A DNA stretch of 64,000 nt from Alkalihalobacillus sp047302405 (GCF_047302405.1 NZ_CP154853.1:2542001-2606000), one strand, 5' to 3'; numbered from the stretch's first letter, positions 42,851-52,836 are shown. A program made the numbers and translations. The notes: a model not told the origin generated them from the sequence alone.

Positions 42851-44047
42851 ATGAAACTAATACTTAAGTTACTTGCTGGGATTATCGTCGGGATTTTATT
42901 AGGGTTATTTGGTCCTGATTTTATTATTCGCCTTCTTATCACCTTTAAAGTGCTTTTCGGAAGTTTTATTACCTTTATTATCCCATTTATCATTCTCTTT
43001 TTTATTGCTAGTGGAGTAGCTGGACTTGGTAAAAGCTCAGGCAAACTTGTTGGTTCAACTGTAGGTATTTCATATGTATCAACCATTTTTGCCGGTGTAT
43101 TAGCGTTTTTAGTAGCTGTAAATGTCATTCCTTTATTATCAACTACAAATCAAGAACTTGTTAGTGGTTCTGCATTAATGCCATATCTCGAGTTGGAAAT
43201 TGCTCCATTAATGGGTGTTATGACTGCCTTGATGATGGCCTTTGTTTTCGGTATCGGAGTCACAAAAGTGAAGGGCCAATGGCTCAAGAATATTTTTGAT
43301 GAAGGAAAAAATATCGTCGAACTTGTTATTGCTAAAATTATTATTCCTTTACTTCCATTTTATATTGCCGGTATTTTTGCCGAAATGGGTTCTGAAGGGA
43401 CTGTATTCGCCACCTTAAAAGTATTCGGTGTTGTTTTATTAATGGTTATCATTTTACATTGGGTTTGGTTAATGATCCAATATACCGTTGCTGGAATCAT
43501 GACTAAACAAAACCCATTCTCGATTTTAAAGAAAATGTTACCTGCTTATTTCACTGCACTTGGTACGATGAGTAGTGCAGCAACGATCCCTGTCACACTA
43601 CGTTCTATCAAGCAAACAAAAGTGCGAGAAGGAATTGCCAACTTCGGAGTTCCACTTGGAGCATCGATTCATTTATCAGGTAGTATGATCACCATTACAC
43701 TTTGTTCAACGGCTGTAATGATGATGTTACCTGGCCTTGAAATACCCACTCTTTTAGAGATGCTTCCCGTAATCATTATGTTAGGTCTTGTAATGGTTGC
43801 CGCACCAGGAGTTCCCGGTGGAGCCGTAATGGCCGCTCTTGGGGTGTTAACTTCCATGCTTGGATTTACTGAAGCCGCTATCGGATTAATGATTGCTCTC
43901 TATATGGCACAGGATAGCTTTGGTACAGCTGCTAATGTTACCGGAGATGGGGCCATTATCACCCTAGTTGATAAATTTGCCAAAGAAGATATTGGACAAG
44001 AGGTTGAAGAAGGAGAGTTAAGTGAAGTCGCAGCAACAAAAGAGTAA
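42851..44047 (+). CDS. Cation:dicarboxylate/amino-acid symporter (SDF family)
   Basis: A 398-residue membrane carrier of the DAACS family. N-terminal LLAGIIVGILLGLFGP, then SFITFIIPFIILFFIASGVAGLGKSSGK; the re-entrant loop serines are TALGTMSSAATIPVTL (about 235-250); the C-terminal substrate-binding part is LYMAQDSFGTAANVTGDGAI (about 350-369). Shorter than GltP/GltT (~420). The substrate could be a dicarboxylate, glutamate or cystine. It is divergent from sigY and single. Confidence 0.9.
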   Translation: MKLILKLLAGIIVGILLGLFGPDFIIRLLITFKVLFGSFITFIIPFIILFFIASGVAGLGKSSGKLVGSTVGISYVSTIFAGVLAFLVAVNVIPLLSTTNQELVSGSALMPYLELEIAPLMGVMTALMMAFVFGIGVTKVKGQWLKNIFDEGKNIVELVIAKIIIPLLPFYIAGIFAEMGSEGTVFATLKVFGVVLLMVIILHWVWLMIQYTVAGIMTKQNPFSILKKMLPAYFTALGTMSSAATIPVTLRSIKQTKVREGIANFGVPLGASIHLSGSMITITLCSTAVMMMLPGLEIPTLLEMLPVIIMLGLVMVAAPGVPGGAVMAALGVLTSMLGFTEAAIGLMIALYMAQDSFGTAANVTGDGAIITLVDKFAKEDIGQEVEEGELSEVAATKE

Positions 44048-44087
44048 TCTTAGATAAATCTATTATCACTATCGTCTTAATAATATC

Positions 44088-44128
44088 TTAAAAGCTCAAA
44101 GTATCCTTAAAATACTTTGGGCTTTTTT
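44088..44128 (+). terminator. Terminator after the SDF symporter gene
   Basis: AAAAGCTCAAAGTAT pairs with ATACTTTGGGCTTTT around a 7-base loop, followed by TT. Confidence 0.92.
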
Positions 44129-44255
44129 ACTTTCAACCATTTATACTCCTTTTTAGTTGGAAAGAAACTCTGTTAAATATCTCCACAAAGTTATAGATAC
44201 CCCTTATCCTCACCTTTAAAATAAGGATAACTATTTGTTTTACAAGGAGGATGTG

Positions 44256-45185
44256 ATGATCATAAAACAACAAACTAAACCGCCACAATTAAATTTACTT
44301 GAACATTTAATTGTACGACACAGTAGTCTTGATGAAAGCTACCATTCGGAATATGAACGTATCCAAAAAGGATTTTTAGGAGAAATAGAATTTGCTCAAT
44401 TTCTCCAGAAACTTCCCGATGAATGGTTACTTTTTCATGATTTATTACTAGAAAAAGATAAAAGTGTCTTTCAAATTGACTCACTTGTAATATCACCAGA
44501 GAAAATATATCTTTTTGAAGTTAAAAATTACGAAGGCGATTTTATTTTTAGTCAAGACCGTTTCTACAGCATTAACAACCTCGAAATTCAAAACCCACTT
44601 GACCAAGTTAAACGCAGCGAAACATTTTTACGACAATGGTTTCAAAAAAACAAACTTCATCATCCACCCATTACTTCTTACGTGATTTTTATTAACCCTC
44701 GGTTTTATTTATATCACTCCCACCAAAACTCCTCAGCCTTTATTTTTTATAGTCAACTCGAACGTTTCCTTACCAAAATACAAAAGCAAACAAAAACAAT
44801 GGCCTCTTTTCATACTAAATTATCTAAGCAGCTTTTAGCCTCACACTTAATTGACAATCCTTATACTCGGTTACCCGAATACAAATATGAAGAAATAAAC
44901 AAAGGAATTGTCTGTAAAGGCTGTCGTTCTCTAAACACTTTTTTCAAAGGAAAGTCTATCCATTGTAAGAACTGTTTAACAAAAGAAAAGTTAAACCATG
45001 CCGTTATTCGTACAACACATGAATTCATGCTCCTTTTTCCTGATAAAAAAGTAACAACCTATGCTATTTGGGATTGGTGCAACATTGCTAACACATCCAA
45101 AAGATCTATTCGCCAAATATTAACAACTTACTTTCAAAGAGTTGGTCAAACGAACAACTCCTATTATATTAAACCACCATTTTAA
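44256..45185 (+). CDS. NERD-domain protein with zinc ribbon
   Basis: A 309-residue protein. The N-terminal NERD domain (nuclease-related, PD-(D/E)xK-like fold) is at about 30-160, with KGFLGEIEFAQFL, the active-site set FQIDSLVISPEKIYLFEVKNYEG (Asp and Glu-x-Lys), and LDQVKRSETFLRQWF. The C-terminus has a zinc ribbon (CKGCRSLN ... CKNCL, about 222-243) and a short HTH-like tail. The catalytic residues are intact, so nuclease activity is possible. The ATG is five bases after AAGGAGG, so an upstream TTG is rejected. A tandem hairpin array follows at 45254. Confidence 0.85.
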   Translation: MIIKQQTKPPQLNLLEHLIVRHSSLDESYHSEYERIQKGFLGEIEFAQFLQKLPDEWLLFHDLLLEKDKSVFQIDSLVISPEKIYLFEVKNYEGDFIFSQDRFYSINNLEIQNPLDQVKRSETFLRQWFQKNKLHHPPITSYVIFINPRFYLYHSHQNSSAFIFYSQLERFLTKIQKQTKTMASFHTKLSKQLLASHLIDNPYTRLPEYKYEEINKGIVCKGCRSLNTFFKGKSIHCKNCLTKEKLNHAVIRTTHEFMLLFPDKKVTTYAIWDWCNIANTSKRSIRQILTTYFQRVGQTNNSYYIKPPF

Positions 45186-45253
45186 TTGCATTGATTGCTC
45201 GAATGGTTATCTCTAACTCTGCCTTACTTGGCTTCCTCCTTCTCCTCCCTCCT

Positions 45254-45585
45254 ATTTTTACGCCGAACTACGCCTGGCTCGGCTTTTTCCTTCTCTCTCT
45301 TCCTCTTTTTACGCCGAACTACGCCTGGTTCGGCTCTCCCCTTCTCTCTCTTCCTCTTTTTACGCCGAACTACGCCTGGCTCGGCTTTTTCCTTCTCTCT
45401 CTTCCTCTTTTTACACCGAACTACGCCTGGCTCGGCTTTTTCCTTCTCTCTCTTCCTCTTTTTACGCCGAACTCAACCTTACTTCGGCTCTCCCCTTCTC
45501 TCTCTTCCTCTTTTTACGCCGAACTCAGCCTTATTCGGCTTTTTCCTTCTCTCCCCTCCGCTTTTTAAGCCGAACTCAGCCAAAC
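45254..45585 (+). repeat. Tandem array of 51-bp units with hairpin-T-run structure
   Basis: Six full units with exact 51-bp period (starts 45259, 45310, 45361, 45412, 45463, 45514), a partial seventh at 45565 and a diverged unit before. The unit is ACGCCGAACTACGCCTGGCT, then CGGCTTTTTCC and a pyrimidine tract (TTCTCTCTCTTCCTCTTTTT). GCCGA pairs with TCGGC, so each unit resembles a weak terminator. The array has no stop codons in two frames because 51 is divisible by three, but there is no RBS. Confidence 0.95.
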
Positions 45586-45596
45586 CTTACTTCCCC

Positions 45597-45655
45597 ACAA
45601 AAAACGCCCAAACACATCCCCCCTCCAGAAAGAGCGTCAATGTTTGAACGTTTTA
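45597..45655 (-). terminator. Terminator after the amylase gene
   Basis: On the minus strand AACG-TT-CAAACA pairs with TGTTTG-GG-CGTT across a long loop, followed by TTTTG. It lies 60 bases past the amylase stop. Confidence 0.65.
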
Positions 45656-45715
45656 ACCAATATCCACCTTCAATTAAATCTAGTTCCTCTTACCCATCCA
45701 AAAATTTCCAGCCCA

Positions 45716-48700
45716 CTAAGAAATCACCTTTCTCCGCTTTTGTATAAAATAGAGCACTCCACCACTCGCCAAAAGAATCACACCTACTAATAGCCAAGTG
45801 TAAAAATTCGTGGCCGTTTGTGGCAACTTTCCTGAGTCGGTACCATCTGTTTTACCGTTACTTTCATTCCCTGAAGTCGTTCCGTTATTCGAACCACCAG
45901 CACCTGGAGCCCCCACGTTTTCATGACCGTCATCGTCTTCATTATCTTCTTCAGGTTTCTGCCCATGATTTTCTTCTCCATCATCTGAACCATCTTCTTC
46001 TAAACACTGACTCGCTTCGCCGTTAACTAACATAACTGTCCCACCATCAGCAATTGCTGGAAGTTCCACAACAGCCTTACCATCGACTACCGAATAAAGT
46101 TGGCATCCGTACAGATCGGTCACAGATTTCAACTCATCAGACGTAACCTCTACTTCAACTTCCACCGCTTCTTCATTCGTATTTAAACCAATCACGATGG
46201 ACTCATCACCATATGCACGTTCAAATAATAAAAATCCTTCTTCATCACTACCCGCGATCTGATTACGTACACCTTTTGCAAATAACTGTGAGTAGCCTTT
46301 TCGAATATTTAATAACGTTTGATAATGAGCGTGTACTTCATTACCTTCCACTTCATCCCATGCCATATCATAACGATTATCATAATAAGGGTAATTATCT
46401 AAACCAGATAATCCTAATTCTTCACCATAATAAATGACAGGCTGGCCTTTAGCTGTGATTTGCAAGGCGGCTGCAATCATTAGTTTTCCTAAATCACCAT
46501 CTACTGACTCTAAGAACCCAGCCTCATCATGACTACCTAAAAACTGTCCTAGTGTTGCTTGATTGCTAAGCTTAGCATTACGTTCTTCCAATAAACTTTG
46601 AACACGCTCAAGTTGACCATTAGCAAAGTCTCTTGCTAAATATTTAAACTCAAAGTCCAATAAGGAATCCATCATACCCGTTCCTAAATACCCGAAATCT
46701 TCATTTTGTCCGGCACCCCAAGCTTCACCAATCATTTTAAATTCGGGCATTTCTTTCGTTAACTCATTTTTGAACGCCATCCAAGTTGTATCTTCTACAT
46801 GCAGCACCGTATCAACTCGGAAATAATCAATTGTATTGCCATTCGGTGTTCTTGACTTCTCAATCCAATCAACTTGCCATTCAATAATTTGTTCCCTAAC
46901 TTCTGGAACTTCTGTTAAAAAGTCTGGTAATCCAGCTAATTCTCCTTGAATCGTATCCGTACCACCTGTGCGGATCATGCCTGCAAAACGCTCACGGTCT
47001 TCATCTGTTGGGAAATAAGGAATATGCTCATTTCCAGCATCCGATTCTTTTAAACCATAACCTGTATGATTTAAGACGACATCAAGCATAATTTTCATTC
47101 CACGTGCATGGGCTTCATCGATTAATTCATGAAAATCTTCCATTGTCCCAAAATGAGGGTTCAATTCCTCAAAATTACTAGCCCAATAACCATGATATCC
47201 GTAATAAGGTGTTTCTGGATCATCATCATGCCTAACATCATATTGGATGTTTTCAACGATTGGATTCATCCAAATTGTATTAATCCCTAGGTCTTCCAAG
47301 TAATCTAATTTTGCCGTTATTCCTTTTAAGTCTCCACCTTGATAAGTCCCTCTTTTTTCTGTATCATAACCAATTCCATAAGGGTCATTATTTGTTTCGT
47401 CTCCATCGAAGAAACGGTCAATTAAGAGGAAGTAAATTTGAGCTTCATCCCAATCAAAATCTGAGTCTCCAATAAATTGTCTCGTTTCAATCGTTAGCTC
47501 AGCTTCTCCTTGATGCGTGTTGCCAAATTGGTCTACTGCATAAATCGGGATCGATTTTACTCCTGTCGTTACAGTATGGTCAATCCCAATCGTTACTTCC
47601 ATTAATTGTGGATCAATGGCCACCTTCTCTTTTCCACCAACGCCACTTAAGTCTGCAAAAAGCTCTTGAAACTCAACTTCTTCTTCCGTTTCAATTTCAG
47701 TTTTTAAGACCGCATTTTGATTATAATTTATGGATGCTGGCTCAAACTGTCCAGAAACCTCGACATCAGGAATATCATAATAAATGACTGATTTTCCATC
47801 GACCGTATTATAAGGATCCGATACTTCTCTTTCCACACCGTCAATCGTCACAAAAAATCTATACTCATGATTCCCTGACCCAACATCCCGAAACGTATAA
47901 ACAAAACGTTCATTATTTGCTTCATAGTCCATTGGGTAACGCTCGCCCATAAAATGAAGCTCTACTTGATCGATTGTATCCATCCTATTTTCATAATAAA
48001 GCTCTTTATCGCGATAATAGAAAGTGACATTCCCGTTCTCAATAATGGGACCATTCACCTCTGGGACAATATCAAAAGGAATTTGGCCGCTAGTCACATA
48101 CACCTTTGTAACCGGATCGTTTTGATTTAAATGAATAAAACGGTCTGGCTCGACATCTTTAATCGCTGTATCCCAGTTTTCACCCTTTCTTAACACAAAA
48201 CCAACTTGTTCAGCCGCAGAACTAACGGCTATTTCTACATAAGCTTTTCCATCTTTTATATCAGTAAAATCAATTTGATCATCTTGAGCTCCTGTTCCCC
48301 AAACCCAAATATTCCAATCATCATAGTCGTTATCCGAACGCTCATAGTAAAAACGAATATGACGCTCAAGTTCGTCTGCTTCATTTTCTAACGCAGCTAT
48401 GGCTTCTTCTTCACTCCAATAAACACTAGAACTCCCTTGAATCATCCAAACTTCCGCACTTGATTGAGCACTTGGAAGCTCAATCACTCTTTCAGTATCT
48501 TGAGATTCCCACTCTCCTAATCGAGGAATGACTTTTAAGTGGTTTTTAGGGAATTCAAACGTACCCCTAGCAAAGTCATACTGTCCATTTACCGTATAAG
48601 TTTCACTAAAATGATATCCCGACGGCTCTAATCCACCATCAAAAATCCAAAGTTGCCAATTATTTAATTCATTATCTACTCGGTGGTAATTAATCGTATA

Positions 48701-49351
48701 CTCATACATATCACCAATTATTTCCACATTTTTCTTAACCGATTCATTTCCTTTTGAAGCGATCAGTTCAAAGCTTTGTCCTGCTGATGCTTCTGCTAAA
48801 ATACTTAGCTCTGCCCTATTTAACTGAACACCGGCAACTGATGTGCCTAAAGTCCAATGAACACCGTCTGCTTCTGTTACCTCGCCATTTTCAGAAACTT
48901 CATTCGCTATTAAAGAATAATCATTATTTGGCTCCACTACATGCGGAACAGAATGTAAATGCATCCCTGCAATGATAAGCTGACTATTGCCATTTACAAT
49001 TGGATGAGGGTTTAATGGATCCTCGACCCAATCTCCACCATTAACAATAAACTTATATTCATAAACACCAGCAGATAACCCCTCGACTAACAAAGTCCAA
49101 AGCCCTGACTCATCTTTTTCTAATGGAAGAGCTCCATCCTGCCAATCGGTAAAGCTACCCGCAACTTGAACCGAATCTGCCTCAGCATTTTCATATTGAA
49201 AAAGAACCGTTTTATCATCGTTAACAACTGGACTAACATCATGATCCGTGGCGATGGCTGTTTGTTGTGGTATGTAACTAGAAAAAGCAGAAAATACCAA
49301 AATAAAGGCCATTAGAAATGAAAAAATTGAACGACTGCTCCTTACACTCAT
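45716..49351 (-). CDS. Cell-wall-anchored alpha-amylase/pullulanase (GH13, LPxTG-like)
   Basis: A 1211-residue secreted starch enzyme. A signal peptide (MSVRSSRSIFSFLMAFILVF...IPQQTAIA, about 1-35) is followed by a CBM48-like domain (VQVAGSFTDWQDGALPLEKD), two CBM41-like domains (NNWQLWIFDGG; DDWNIWVWGTG), a CBM34-like domain (VELHFMGERYPMDYEANNER), and a GH13 barrel with FRVDTVLHVE, MIGEAWG and GSHDEAGF, carrying the nucleophile, acid and stabiliser. The C-terminus is an acidic, Gly/Asn-rich spacer with KLPQTATN, a hydrophobic span and RRKVIS: a sortase anchor with LPQTA. ATG 49351 lies after AGGAGAAGG; the longer frame is rejected. Substrate range (alpha-1,4 versus 1,6) is unclear. Confidence 0.9.
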   Translation of the reverse strand: MSVRSSRSIFSFLMAFILVFSAFSSYIPQQTAIATDHDVSPVVNDDKTVLFQYENAEADSVQVAGSFTDWQDGALPLEKDESGLWTLLVEGLSAGVYEYKFIVNGGDWVEDPLNPHPIVNGNSQLIIAGMHLHSVPHVVEPNNDYSLIANEVSENGEVTEADGVHWTLGTSVAGVQLNRAELSILAEASAGQSFELIASKGNESVKKNVEIIGDMYEYTINYHRVDNELNNWQLWIFDGGLEPSGYHFSETYTVNGQYDFARGTFEFPKNHLKVIPRLGEWESQDTERVIELPSAQSSAEVWMIQGSSSVYWSEEEAIAALENEADELERHIRFYYERSDNDYDDWNIWVWGTGAQDDQIDFTDIKDGKAYVEIAVSSAAEQVGFVLRKGENWDTAIKDVEPDRFIHLNQNDPVTKVYVTSGQIPFDIVPEVNGPIIENGNVTFYYRDKELYYENRMDTIDQVELHFMGERYPMDYEANNERFVYTFRDVGSGNHEYRFFVTIDGVEREVSDPYNTVDGKSVIYYDIPDVEVSGQFEPASINYNQNAVLKTEIETEEEVEFQELFADLSGVGGKEKVAIDPQLMEVTIGIDHTVTTGVKSIPIYAVDQFGNTHQGEAELTIETRQFIGDSDFDWDEAQIYFLLIDRFFDGDETNNDPYGIGYDTEKRGTYQGGDLKGITAKLDYLEDLGINTIWMNPIVENIQYDVRHDDDPETPYYGYHGYWASNFEELNPHFGTMEDFHELIDEAHARGMKIMLDVVLNHTGYGLKESDAGNEHIPYFPTDEDRERFAGMIRTGGTDTIQGELAGLPDFLTEVPEVREQIIEWQVDWIEKSRTPNGNTIDYFRVDTVLHVEDTTWMAFKNELTKEMPEFKMIGEAWGAGQNEDFGYLGTGMMDSLLDFEFKYLARDFANGQLERVQSLLEERNAKLSNQATLGQFLGSHDEAGFLESVDGDLGKLMIAAALQITAKGQPVIYYGEELGLSGLDNYPYYDNRYDMAWDEVEGNEVHAHYQTLLNIRKGYSQLFAKGVRNQIAGSDEEGFLLFERAYGDESIVIGLNTNEEAVEVEVEVTSDELKSVTDLYGCQLYSVVDGKAVVELPAIADGGTVMLVNGEASQCLEEDGSDDGEENHGQKPEEDNEDDDGHENVGAPGAGGSNNGTTSGNESNGKTDGTDSGKLPQTATNFYTWLLVGVILLASGGVLYFIQKRRKVIS

Positions 49352-49423
49352 TTTACCTTCTCCTCTCATTGTCTCTTTTTTATATGGATGGGCTAAAAAC
49401 CCTTCATCCCAATAACCCCACCG

Positions 49424-49437
49424 TGCAACCGTTTGCA
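49424..49437. promoter_or_regulatory. LacI-family operator candidate (amylase gene)
   Basis: TGCAACCGTTTGCA, a 14-bp near-perfect palindrome with the central CG of LacI/GalR regulators such as maltose repressors. It lies 73 bp before the amylase start. Confidence 0.6.
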
Positions 49438-49494
49438 CAAATACCACTAAAAATTCCCTTACTTAAGAAAAAATAAAACAATAGTCACCCTGAA

Positions 49495-49508
49495 TGAAAA
49501 CGATTTCA
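49495..49508. promoter_or_regulatory. CcpA cre site (amylase gene)
   Basis: TGAAAACGATTTCA fits TGWNANCGNTNWCA at all fixed positions on both strands. It is 144 bp before the amylase start, in the presumed promoter region. This indicates glucose repression. Confidence 0.75.
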
Positions 49509-49669
49509 TAACTTATCTTAAACTTACTATGTTTCCTACCTTTTTTCAAGGTTATTCTGAATATTTAACCAATCATTTTGTTCAGCAAAATAACTTTGAA
49601 TAAAAACAGCAAAAGACCATCTCAAAGGATGAACCTTTAAGACAGCCTCATTTATATGCTATTGGCTTC

Positions 49670-52420
49670 TTACACCCTCATTTCCAACGCTCGTTTATCA
49701 CTTGTCATCCATTCATATTGACGAACGCGTACTTGAAATAATGTAAGTGGGTCACGATAGACTTCTGGCGCTGATTTAAGTGTCCCAATCGCTTCATTAT
49801 TTGTTTCGATTTCACTTTCGGCGTCCTTAACTGCTCCATTTAAGATGTTAAATGGATGTTTAAAGAACATCTGTACATCACGTTGTAATCCTCTTTCGAA
49901 CAACTCAAATTGCATTAAAAATTGAGTTGAAATATGACGAGCTATTGGTGAAAAGTCCTCACTACTAAAGAACTTCATATACATCTTGTATAGCATTGAT
50001 TTGTTTGGTAGGGCACCAAATAGTTTGCCAGAGCTTTTGAGAACTAGTTGTGATGGGCTCATTCGATTAAAGATATTAATTGGTTCAATCGCTACTCCTG
50101 CTGACATTCGTTCAACATCACGATGCCAATCATCTAAAATACGGAAATCCCCATCCATTTTGAAACGCTCATGTTGATACAACTTATTAAACCCATCCGC
50201 CATTTCTTTCAAATAAGATTGGCTCCGGATAAAAGCAACATTTGAAGTTTCTAGCCATCTTTGGAAAGCATTCGCAAACTTAGGCATAATCGTTCGATCC
50301 AAATAAGTTTGTATCTTACTATTAATCTCTTCGTTTAAATGGGCTGGTAAAGCTTTGAAATCACTATTTTCTTTTACGTAGCTTGAACATTCTCGAATAA
50401 TTTCAGGAATGGCCTTTTCAATATCCTCTTTCATTTCTTTTCGGATGTTCTGATAAGAATCTTTTATTAAAGCACTCTCTTCTTTTTCAAGATCATTTAA
50501 TTGATGAACAGCTGCTTTTAATTTCTCAACCATATCTTCATTCCATGTAACCGAGTGAAGATGTTCTTTTTCCATTTCAGCACGCTGTTCAAATAAATGT
50601 TTAATCGTTTCACGAATAAAGTAAAGGATTTTTTCATTTCGCTGTTTTTCAAGAAGCTCTACATCCGTTATCGTCAAGAAAAAGTCAGCTACATTACGCG
50701 TATTCGTCTGTGGAGTAAATGAGTGTAGTTGAGCATTAGGGAAATAGTATTTCACACGTGATTTCGTTTCAGTTAAAATACGTTCCTCTTCAAATTCACT
50801 ATAAATCCCATCCATTTTATTAAAAATAAAGTGGAGCGGCATTTCTGGGAATTGTGATTTCATTTTTAATAAAAATTCACGCTCATGGTCCGTAAATGGA
50901 TGATTGCCATTCAACACAAAAACAAAACAATCCGCTACAGGTAAATATGGAAGCCATTGCTGATTATCCACATCTTTTCTTGAAGCGATTGGCGTATCAA
51001 TTAAGACAAGTTCACTCTCAGATAAAAACGGACTTGGCCACTTCACTTCTAACATAGAGAACCCTTCATTATTTTCTTGTCTTTCCAAAGTGAAGACTTC
51101 TTCTACTTCACTTACTTCTTCTTCATCGATTTGATCTTTTGCCTCATCAATTTCGATGATCTCTTCAGCACCATCCTTTAAAAAGATAAAAGAGGAATGC
51201 TGTTCAGGAATATTTGTTTCCCCCACGACATCATCTAAAAAGGATTTTTTCGCCCCAACAGACGCTCCAGCAATTAACACATGCTTTTTGTCAAAATCAA
51301 GTAATTGTTGCATTAACCATCTTAGCCTTTGACCAACTTCCAGCTCATGTTTTTTAGCCCAATTAGAAATTTCTTGGAAAAGCATTAAACTACTTTCCAA
51401 CGAATCCGATTGAACAGGTAAACTTTCCATTTTTTCTTTCGCTTGGTACGTAATTGCTTCTTCAAGCTGGCCGGGGAATAATTCATTCCAAGCTAATATG
51501 GCCGTTGTACTTAATAAATCATTGGCTTTTTTAGATAATTCAAACCAATTTCTCATATGAACTGGAATAATTGATTCAATTTCTCTAATAAAATACGTCC
51601 CACTTATTAACTCAAAATAAGTTTCCTCATACTTTTTCGATAAAAGTGGCCAATTCTTTTCACTACGCTCCTCATATTTTGCAAATGAGTCGTTAAACTC
51701 AACGAGCCAATCAAAATACAACTCCTCACCTTGGTAACTGGACCAAAAGGTCGTGACCAATTGCTCATATTTTCTTTGGTCTAGTACGGCAAGTTTAGTT
51801 AATAAACTCATAAAATAAGCTGGGCTTGTCGTAGTCGTTAAATTCTGCTTCACATAGTCAGATACTTTATCAAACCATTGCATTGACTCTGTTCTAATTG
51901 CTTCATTTACTGCCAGTTCTATCGCTGAACTATAATCACGGTATTGCTCAAAAAAAGCACGGGCAATCTCGGTTACATTAGGATAATCTGGATTTAAATC
52001 AACAGCATCCTTAATAATTTTCGCGGCATCATCCAACTTTTCCTCTTCCATATGAATGGAAAAAAGTTGTAAATACACTTCTGTTTTTAACATCTCATCT
52101 GTACTTTTGATTGATTGATACATCTTTTTCGCTTCTTTTATCAAGCCTTGTGCATCATAAGCATCCGCGATATTTTTTTGAGCCCAAGGAACTTTTTCCC
52201 CAGTAACCTTCTCCCATTTAAAAATCGCTGTCTCAAAATCTTTGTGATGAAAATAAAGCTCCCCTTGTCCAAAACGAATGTCATCAACTGTTACCTCACT
52301 CGTTTCATCTAGCTCTAAAGTTAATTCCGCTAACTGCTGAAGTTCTGATTTGTTTGTTGCTGGTTTCACTAATTTTTTATATAAATGTTTATTAATTAAA
52401 TTTTTATCCATTTGATTCAA
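49670..52420 (-). CDS. TPR-dynamin-like GTPase with unusual P-loop
   Basis: A 916-residue protein. Residues 1-190 are TPR-like helical repeats (FGQGELYFHHKDFETAIFKW, AQKNIADAYDAQGLIKEAKK, DAAKIIKDAVDLNPDYPNVT). The GTPase region (about 380-590) has LIAGASVGAKKSFLDDVVG in the P-loop position (no GxxxxGKS/T), LVLIDTPIASRKD (G3) and FIFNKMDGIYSE (G4, NKxD). Long helices with charged coiled-coil character follow (about 600-900). This looks like a dynamin-family protein fused to TPRs. Bacterial dynamins act on membranes; DynA protects against pore formers and phage. Monocistronic. Confidence 0.75.
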   Translation of the reverse strand: MNQMDKNLINKHLYKKLVKPATNKSELQQLAELTLELDETSEVTVDDIRFGQGELYFHHKDFETAIFKWEKVTGEKVPWAQKNIADAYDAQGLIKEAKKMYQSIKSTDEMLKTEVYLQLFSIHMEEEKLDDAAKIIKDAVDLNPDYPNVTEIARAFFEQYRDYSSAIELAVNEAIRTESMQWFDKVSDYVKQNLTTTTSPAYFMSLLTKLAVLDQRKYEQLVTTFWSSYQGEELYFDWLVEFNDSFAKYEERSEKNWPLLSKKYEETYFELISGTYFIREIESIIPVHMRNWFELSKKANDLLSTTAILAWNELFPGQLEEAITYQAKEKMESLPVQSDSLESSLMLFQEISNWAKKHELEVGQRLRWLMQQLLDFDKKHVLIAGASVGAKKSFLDDVVGETNIPEQHSSFIFLKDGAEEIIEIDEAKDQIDEEEVSEVEEVFTLERQENNEGFSMLEVKWPSPFLSESELVLIDTPIASRKDVDNQQWLPYLPVADCFVFVLNGNHPFTDHEREFLLKMKSQFPEMPLHFIFNKMDGIYSEFEEERILTETKSRVKYYFPNAQLHSFTPQTNTRNVADFFLTITDVELLEKQRNEKILYFIRETIKHLFEQRAEMEKEHLHSVTWNEDMVEKLKAAVHQLNDLEKEESALIKDSYQNIRKEMKEDIEKAIPEIIRECSSYVKENSDFKALPAHLNEEINSKIQTYLDRTIMPKFANAFQRWLETSNVAFIRSQSYLKEMADGFNKLYQHERFKMDGDFRILDDWHRDVERMSAGVAIEPINIFNRMSPSQLVLKSSGKLFGALPNKSMLYKMYMKFFSSEDFSPIARHISTQFLMQFELFERGLQRDVQMFFKHPFNILNGAVKDAESEIETNNEAIGTLKSAPEVYRDPLTLFQVRVRQYEWMTSDKRALEMRV

Positions 52421-52836
52421 TCCCTTTCCCTACACTTGACTTTATTGAGTTGATTAAATCTATTCCCGCTACTGGCTTAGCTTAATCTTAATTACAAGTT
52501 CAAGTACTCTTTCATCCTAACAGTAGTCCATTTTAAACAATATGTATATCCTACTATGGTGCGATTGTAACAAATTTAAATGTGTCGTTCTTTGCAGTTA
52601 TGTTTCAATTTATCTACAAATAGTAAAAAACAAGACAAACTTTGACAAATTTCAATAAAGAAAAAGGAAAGGTCGATAAGAGTGTGGCTAATCCATCCTG
52701 TCCAACTCTCACTTTCCTAGCACATCCCATTCGAAAAAAAGAAAAACACTCAGTATAACGGGACTACCCTCTCTTTAAAAAAGGTTAATTCCTTACCGAA
52801 TGTTTTTCTCATTCATTTTCTCTTTTCTTTTCGAAC
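52421..52836. other. Intergenic region without a gene (416 bp)
   Basis: The AT-rich leader of the TPR-dynamin gene and the trailer of the transglutaminase-like gene. A loose AAAAACA/TGTTTTT pairing spans 52739-52808 and may be a terminator. I see no ORF with an RBS. Confidence 0.5.

Noticed and set aside
45254..45585. Possible CRISPR array
   Set aside because: The whole 51-bp unit repeats with no variable spacers, and there are no cas genes.
45191..45647. Long frames with a repeated 17-residue unit (FLLSLPLFTPNYAWLGF)
   Set aside because: The 51-bp period preserves every frame and the sequence is pyrimidine-rich, so stops are absent by composition. No RBS or start context.
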